NCBI GenBank assembly: GCA_964247055.1
Contig: OZ176057.1
Span: 6,289,327 to 6,353,326, forward strand
Length of the DNA: 64,000 nucleotides
Source of the DNA: Paragordius varius
Lineage: Eukaryota > Nematomorpha
Direction: 5' to 3'
Shown here in pieces: positions 59,370 to 64,000 of the stretch. Both the position numbers and the translations under genes were made by a program. Position 1 is the stretch's first letter. Every line of letters begins with the position of its first letter. Under the pieces are notes generated by a model that was given only the letters and a program-made list of their open reading frames with translations, made no database searches and had not been told where the DNA came from.

Positions 59370-62300
59370 TTAGGGTTAGGGTTAGGGTTAGGGTTAGGGT
59401 TAGGGTTAGGGTTAGGGTTAGGGTTAGGGTTAGGGTTAGGGTTAGGGTTAGGGTTAGGGTTAGGGTTAGGGTTAGGGTTAGGGTTAGGGTTAGGGTTAGG
59501 GTTAGGGTTAGGGTTAGGGTTAGGGTTAGGGTTAGGGTTAGGGTTAGGGTTAGGGTTAGGGTTAGGGTTAGGGTTAGGGTTAGGGTTAGGGTTAGGGTTA
59601 GGGTTAGGGTTAGGGTTAGGGTTAGGGTTAGGGTTAGGGTTAGGGTTAGGGTTAGGGTTAGGGTTAGGGTTAGGGTTAGGGTTAGGGTTAGGGTTAGGGT
59701 TAGGGTTAGGGTTAGGGTTAGGGTTAGGGTTAGGGTTAGGGTTAGGGTTAGGGTTAGGGTTAGGGTTAGGGTTAGGGTTAGGGTTAGGGTTAGGGTTAGG
59801 GTTAGGGTTAGGGTTAGGGTTAGGGTTAGGGTTAGGGTTAGGGTTAGGGTTAGGGTTAGGGTTAGGGTTAGGGTTAGGGTTAGGGTTAGGGTTAGGGTTA
59901 GGGTTAGGGTTAGGGTTAGGGTTAGGGTTAGGGTTAGGGTTAGGGTTAGGGTTAGGGTTAGGGTTAGGGTTAGGGTTAGGGTTAGGGTTAGGGTTAGGGT
60001 TAGGGTTAGGGTTAGGGTTAGGGTTAGGGTTAGGGTTAGGGTTAGGGTTAGGGTTAGGGTTAGGGTTAGGGTTAGGGTTAGGGTTAGGGTTAGGGTTAGG
60101 GTTAGGGTTAGGGTTAGGGTTAGGGTTAGGGTTAGGGTTAGGGTTAGGGTTAGGGTTAGGGTTAGGGTTAGGGTTAGGGTTAGGGTTAGGGTTAGGGTTA
60201 GGGTTAGGGTTAGGGTTAGGGTTAGGGTTAGGGTTAGGGTTAGGGTTAGGGTTAGGGTTAGGGTTAGGGTTAGGGTTAGGGTTAGGGTTAGGGTTAGGGT
60301 TAGGGTTAGGGTTAGGGTTAGGGTTAGGGTTAGGGTTAGGGTTAGGGTTAGGGTTAGGGTTAGGGTTAGGGTTAGGGTTAGGGTTAGGGTTAGGGTTAGG
60401 GTTAGGGTTAGGGTTAGGGTTAGGGTTAGGGTTAGGGTTAGGGTTAGGGTTAGGGTTAGGGTTAGGGTTAGGGTTAGGGTTAGGGTTAGGGTTAGGGTTA
60501 GGGTTAGGGTTAGGGTTAGGGTTAGGGTTAGGGTTAGGGTTAGGGTTAGGGTTAGGGTTAGGGTTAGGGTTAGGGTTAGGGTTAGGGTTAGGGTTAGGGT
60601 TAGGGTTAGGGTTAGGGTTAGGGTTAGGGTTAGGGTTAGGGTTAGGGTTAGGGTTAGGGTTAGGGTTAGGGTTAGGGTTAGGGTTAGGGTTAGGGTTAGG
60701 GTTAGGGTTAGGGTTAGGGTTAGGGTTAGGGTTAGGGTTAGGGTTAGGGTTAGGGTTAGGGTTAGGGTTAGGGTTAGGGTTAGGGTTAGGGTTAGGGTTA
60801 GGGTTAGGGTTAGGGTTAGGGTTAGGGTTAGGGTTAGGGTTAGGGTTAGGGTTAGGGTTAGGGTTAGGGTTAGGGTTAGGGTTAGGGTTAGGGTTAGGGT
60901 TAGGGTTAGGGTTAGGGTTAGGGTTAGGGTTAGGGTTAGGGTTAGGGTTAGGGTTAGGGTTAGGGTTAGGGTTAGGGTTAGGGTTAGGGTTAGGGTTAGG
61001 GTTAGGGTTAGGGTTAGGGTTAGGGTTAGGGTTAGGGTTAGGGTTAGGGTTAGGGTTAGGGTTAGGGTTAGGGTTAGGGTTAGGGTTAGGGTTAGGGTTA
61101 GGGTTAGGGTTAGGGTTAGGGTTAGGGTTAGGGTTAGGGTTAGGGTTAGGGTTAGGGTTAGGGTTAGGGTTAGGGTTAGGGTTAGGGTTAGGGTTAGGGT
61201 TAGGGTTAGGGTTAGGGTTAGGGTTAGGGTTAGGGTTAGGGTTAGGGTTAGGGTTAGGGTTAGGGTTAGGGTTAGGGTTAGGGTTAGGGTTAGGGTTAGG
61301 GTTAGGGTTAGGGTTAGGGTTAGGGTTAGGGTTAGGGTTAGGGTTAGGGTTAGGGTTAGGGTTAGGGTTAGGGTTAGGGTTAGGGTTAGGGTTAGGGTTA
61401 GGGTTAGGGTTAGGGTTAGGGTTAGGGTTAGGGTTAGGGTTAGGGTTAGGGTTAGGGTTAGGGTTAGGGTTAGGGTTAGGGTTAGGGTTAGGGTTAGGGT
61501 TAGGGTTAGGGTTAGGGTTAGGGTTAGGGTTAGGGTTAGGGTTAGGGTTAGGGTTAGGGTTAGGGTTAGGGTTAGGGTTAGGGTTAGGGTTAGGGTTAGG
61601 GTTAGGGTTAGGGTTAGGGTTAGGGTTAGGGTTAGGGTTAGGGTTAGGGTTAGGGTTAGGGTTAGGGTTAGGGTTAGGGTTAGGGTTAGGGTTAGGGTTA
61701 GGGTTAGGGTTAGGGTTAGGGTTAGGGTTAGGGTTAGGGTTAGGGTTAGGGTTAGGGTTAGGGTTAGGGTTAGGGTTAGGGTTAGGGTTAGGGTTAGGGT
61801 TAGGGTTAGGGTTAGGGTTAGGGTTAGGGTTAGGGTTAGGGTTAGGGTTAGGGTTAGGGTTAGGGTTAGGGTTAGGGTTAGGGTTAGGGTTAGGGTTAGG
61901 GTTAGGGTTAGGGTTAGGGTTAGGGTTAGGGTTAGGGTTAGGGTTAGGGTTAGGGTTAGGGTTAGGGTTAGGGTTAGGGTTAGGGTTAGGGTTAGGGTTA
62001 GGGTTAGGGTTAGGGTTAGGGTTAGGGTTAGGGTTAGGGTTAGGGTTAGGGTTAGGGTTAGGGTTAGGGTTAGGGTTAGGGTTAGGGTTAGGGTTAGGGT
62101 TAGGGTTAGGGTTAGGGTTAGGGTTAGGGTTAGGGTTAGGGTTAGGGTTAGGGTTAGGGTTAGGGTTAGGGTTAGGGTTAGGGTTAGGGTTAGGGTTAGG
62201 GTTAGGGTTAGGGTTAGGGTTAGGGTTAGGGTTAGGGTTAGGGTTAGGGTTAGGGTTAGGGTTAGGGTTAGGGTTAGGGTTAGGGTTAGGGTTAGGGTTA

Positions 62301-63737
62301 GGGTTAGGGTTAGGGTTAGGGTTAGGGTTAGGGTTAGGGTTAGGGTTAGGGTTAGGGTTAGGGTTAGGGTTAGGGTTAGGGTTAGGGTTAGGGTTAGGGT
62401 TAGGGTTAGGGTTAGGGTTAGGGTTAGGGTTAGGGTTAGGGTTAGGGTTAGGGTTAGGGTTAGGGTTAGGGTTAGGGTTAGGGTTAGGGTTAGGGTTAGG
62501 GTTAGGGTTAGGGTTAGGGTTAGGGTTAGGGTTAGGGTTAGGGTTAGGGTTAGGGTTAGGGTTAGGGTTAGGGTTAGGGTTAGGGTTAGGGTTAGGGTTA
62601 GGGTTAGGGTTAGGGTTAGGGTTAGGGTTAGGGTTAGGGTTAGGGTTAGGGTTAGGGTTAGGGTTAGGGTTAGGGTTAGGGTTAGGGTTAGGGTTAGGGT
62701 TAGGGTTAGGGTTAGGGTTAGGGTTAGGGTTAGGGTTAGGGTTAGGGTTAGGGTTAGGGTTAGGGTTAGGGTTAGGGTTAGGGTTAGGGTTAGGGTTAGG
62801 GTTAGGGTTAGGGTTAGGGTTAGGGTTAGGGTTAGGGTTAGGGTTAGGGTTAGGGTTAGGGTTAGGGTTAGGGTTAGGGTTAGGGTTAGGGTTAGGGTTA
62901 GGGTTAGGGTTAGGGTTAGGGTTAGGGTTAGGGTTAGGGTTAGGGTTAGGGTTAGGGTTAGGGTTAGGGTTAGGGTTAGGGTTAGGGTTAGGGTTAGGGT
63001 TAGGGTTAGGGTTAGGGTTAGGGTTAGGGTTAGGGTTAGGGTTAGGGTTAGGGTTAGGGTTAGGGTTAGGGTTAGGGTTAGGGTTAGGGTTAGGGTTAGG
63101 GTTAGGGTTAGGGTTAGGGTTAGGGTTAGGGTTAGGGTTAGGGTTAGGGTTAGGGTTAGGGTTAGGGTTAGGGTTAGGGTTAGGGTTAGGGTTAGGGTTA
63201 GGGTTAGGGTTAGGGTTAGGGTTAGGGTTAGGGTTAGGGTTAGGGTTAGGGTTAGGGTTAGGGTTAGGGTTAGGGTTAGGGTTAGGGTTAGGGTTAGGGT
63301 TAGGGTTAGGGTTAGGGTTAGGGTTAGGGTTAGGGTTAGGGTTAGGGTTAGGGTTAGGGTTAGGGTTAGGGTTAGGGTTAGGGTTAGGGTTAGGGTTAGG
63401 GTTAGGGTTAGGGTTAGGGTTAGGGTTAGGGTTAGGGTTAGGGTTAGGGTTAGGGTTAGGGTTAGGGTTAGGGTTAGGGTTAGGGTTAGGGTTAGGGTTA
63501 GGGTTAGGGTTAGGGTTAGGGTTAGGGTTAGGGTTAGGGTTAGGGTTAGGGTTAGGGTTAGGGTTAGGGTTAGGGTTAGGGTTAGGGTTAGGGTTAGGGT
63601 TAGGGTTAGGGTTAGGGTTAGGGTTAGGGTTAGGGTTAGGGTTAGGGTTAGGGTTAGGGTTAGGGTTAGGGTTAGGGTTAGGGTTAGGGTTAGGGTTAGG
63701 GTTAGGGTTAGGGTTAGGGTTAGGGTTAGGGTTAGGG
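59370..63737 (+). repeat. Telomeric (TTAGGG)n array, ~728 perfect units
   Basis: From 59370 to 63737 every hexamer appears to be TTAGGG without exception (4368 bases). The G-rich strand runs 5' to 3' toward the right, the orientation expected at a right chromosome end. No subtelomeric-side degenerate variants precede it, which is unusual because inner telomere repeats normally carry variants. Confidence 0.97.
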
Positions 63738-63831
63738 GTAGGGTTAGGGTTAGGGTTAGGGTTAGGGTTAGGGTTAGGGGGTTAGGGTTAGGGTTAGGGG
63801 TTAGGGGTTAGGGTTGGGGTGAGGGCACTCG
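63738..63831 (+). repeat. Degenerate telomeric zone
   Basis: G-number variants (GTAGGG, TTAGGGG, TTGGGG) end in GAGGGCACTCG. This lies on the distal side of the array, the reverse of the usual position of variants. Confidence 0.85.
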
Positions 63832-64000
63832 TAAAGTTAAAGTTAAAGTTAAAGTTAAAGTTAAAGTTAAAGTTAAAGTTAAAGTTAAAGTTAAAGTTAA
63901 AGTTAAAGTTAAAGTTAAAGTTAAAGTTAAAGTTAAAGTTAAAGTTAAAGTTAAAGTTTAAAGTAAAGTTAAAAGTTAAAGTTAAAGTTAAAGTTAAAGT
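63832..64000 (+). repeat. (TTAAAG)n hexamer array running off the window
   Basis: About 28 units of GTTAAA/TTAAAG with a few slips at 63950-63975. The unit is TTAGGG with the first two G changed to A, which suggests either a base-calling artefact of telomeric DNA or a true variant repeat. Confidence 0.9.

Noticed and set aside
59370-63737. Interpretation as a CRISPR-like or ordinary satellite array
   Set aside because: The repeats are contiguous TTAGGG hexamers with no spacers, in telomere orientation.

Overview
The window looks like the end of a chromosome from an A+T-rich animal (roughly three quarters A+T by eye). Multi-exon genes with GT..AG introns are present, and two recognised genes are animal ones: the LEM-domain nuclear membrane protein MAN1/LEMD3 and a secreted Reeler-domain 'defense' protein. 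The right end carries about 4.4 kb of perfect (TTAGGG)n. The telomere motif and base composition do not fix the species; an invertebrate is the simplest reading.

Layout. 1-5.97 kb: a tandem array of ~2.7 kb units carrying decayed Ste20-like kinase C-lobe exons, head-to-tail as units but with the two kinase copies inside facing each other. 6-8.1 kb: a decayed repeat with an inverted copy at 37.6-39.4 kb and a more diverged relative at 45.2-47.1 kb. 10.1-23.8 kb is the conserved housekeeping block: ELP6 (+), MAN1/LEMD3 (-, 13 exons, rebuilt here from splice sites and phases) and PGGT1B, the geranylgeranyltransferase I beta subunit (+, 8 exons). The MAN1 and PGGT1B start codons face away from each other with only 58 bases between them, and PGGT1B has a 22-base first intron. 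24.0-26.7 kb and 39.35-42.1 kb: two direct copies of a 2.7 kb segment carrying the convergent kinase pair.

27.4-59.4 kb is subtelomeric patchwork. It holds leucine-rich-repeat fragments (27.5-28.8 kb, with a second copy at 55.9-56.2 kb), the Reeler gene (29.7-30.8 kb), a 4.4 kb segmental duplication (31.37-35.78 and 49.07-53.54 kb) in which each copy carries an apparently intact three-exon gene for a small secreted protein with a Trp/Lys-rich tail, an unidentified interrupted coding area (42.3-43.4 kb), a Helitron-like terminus (45.2 kb), and the last two exons of an unidentified membrane-protein gene (47.8-49.2 kb). At least 18 copies or halves of one palindromic ~250-290 bp MITE lie across the window, mostly in introns, and several breakpoints of the duplicated segments fall in or beside these MITEs.

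59.37 kb to the end: (TTAGGG)n, then a short degenerate zone, then a (TTAAAG)n array that runs off the window. ELP6 (tRNA wobble-uridine modification), PGGT1B (CAAX prenylation) and MAN1 (nuclear envelope, SMAD signalling) do not form one pathway. The Reeler, LRR and small secreted genes do share secretion signals and a possible immune theme, which is inference only.
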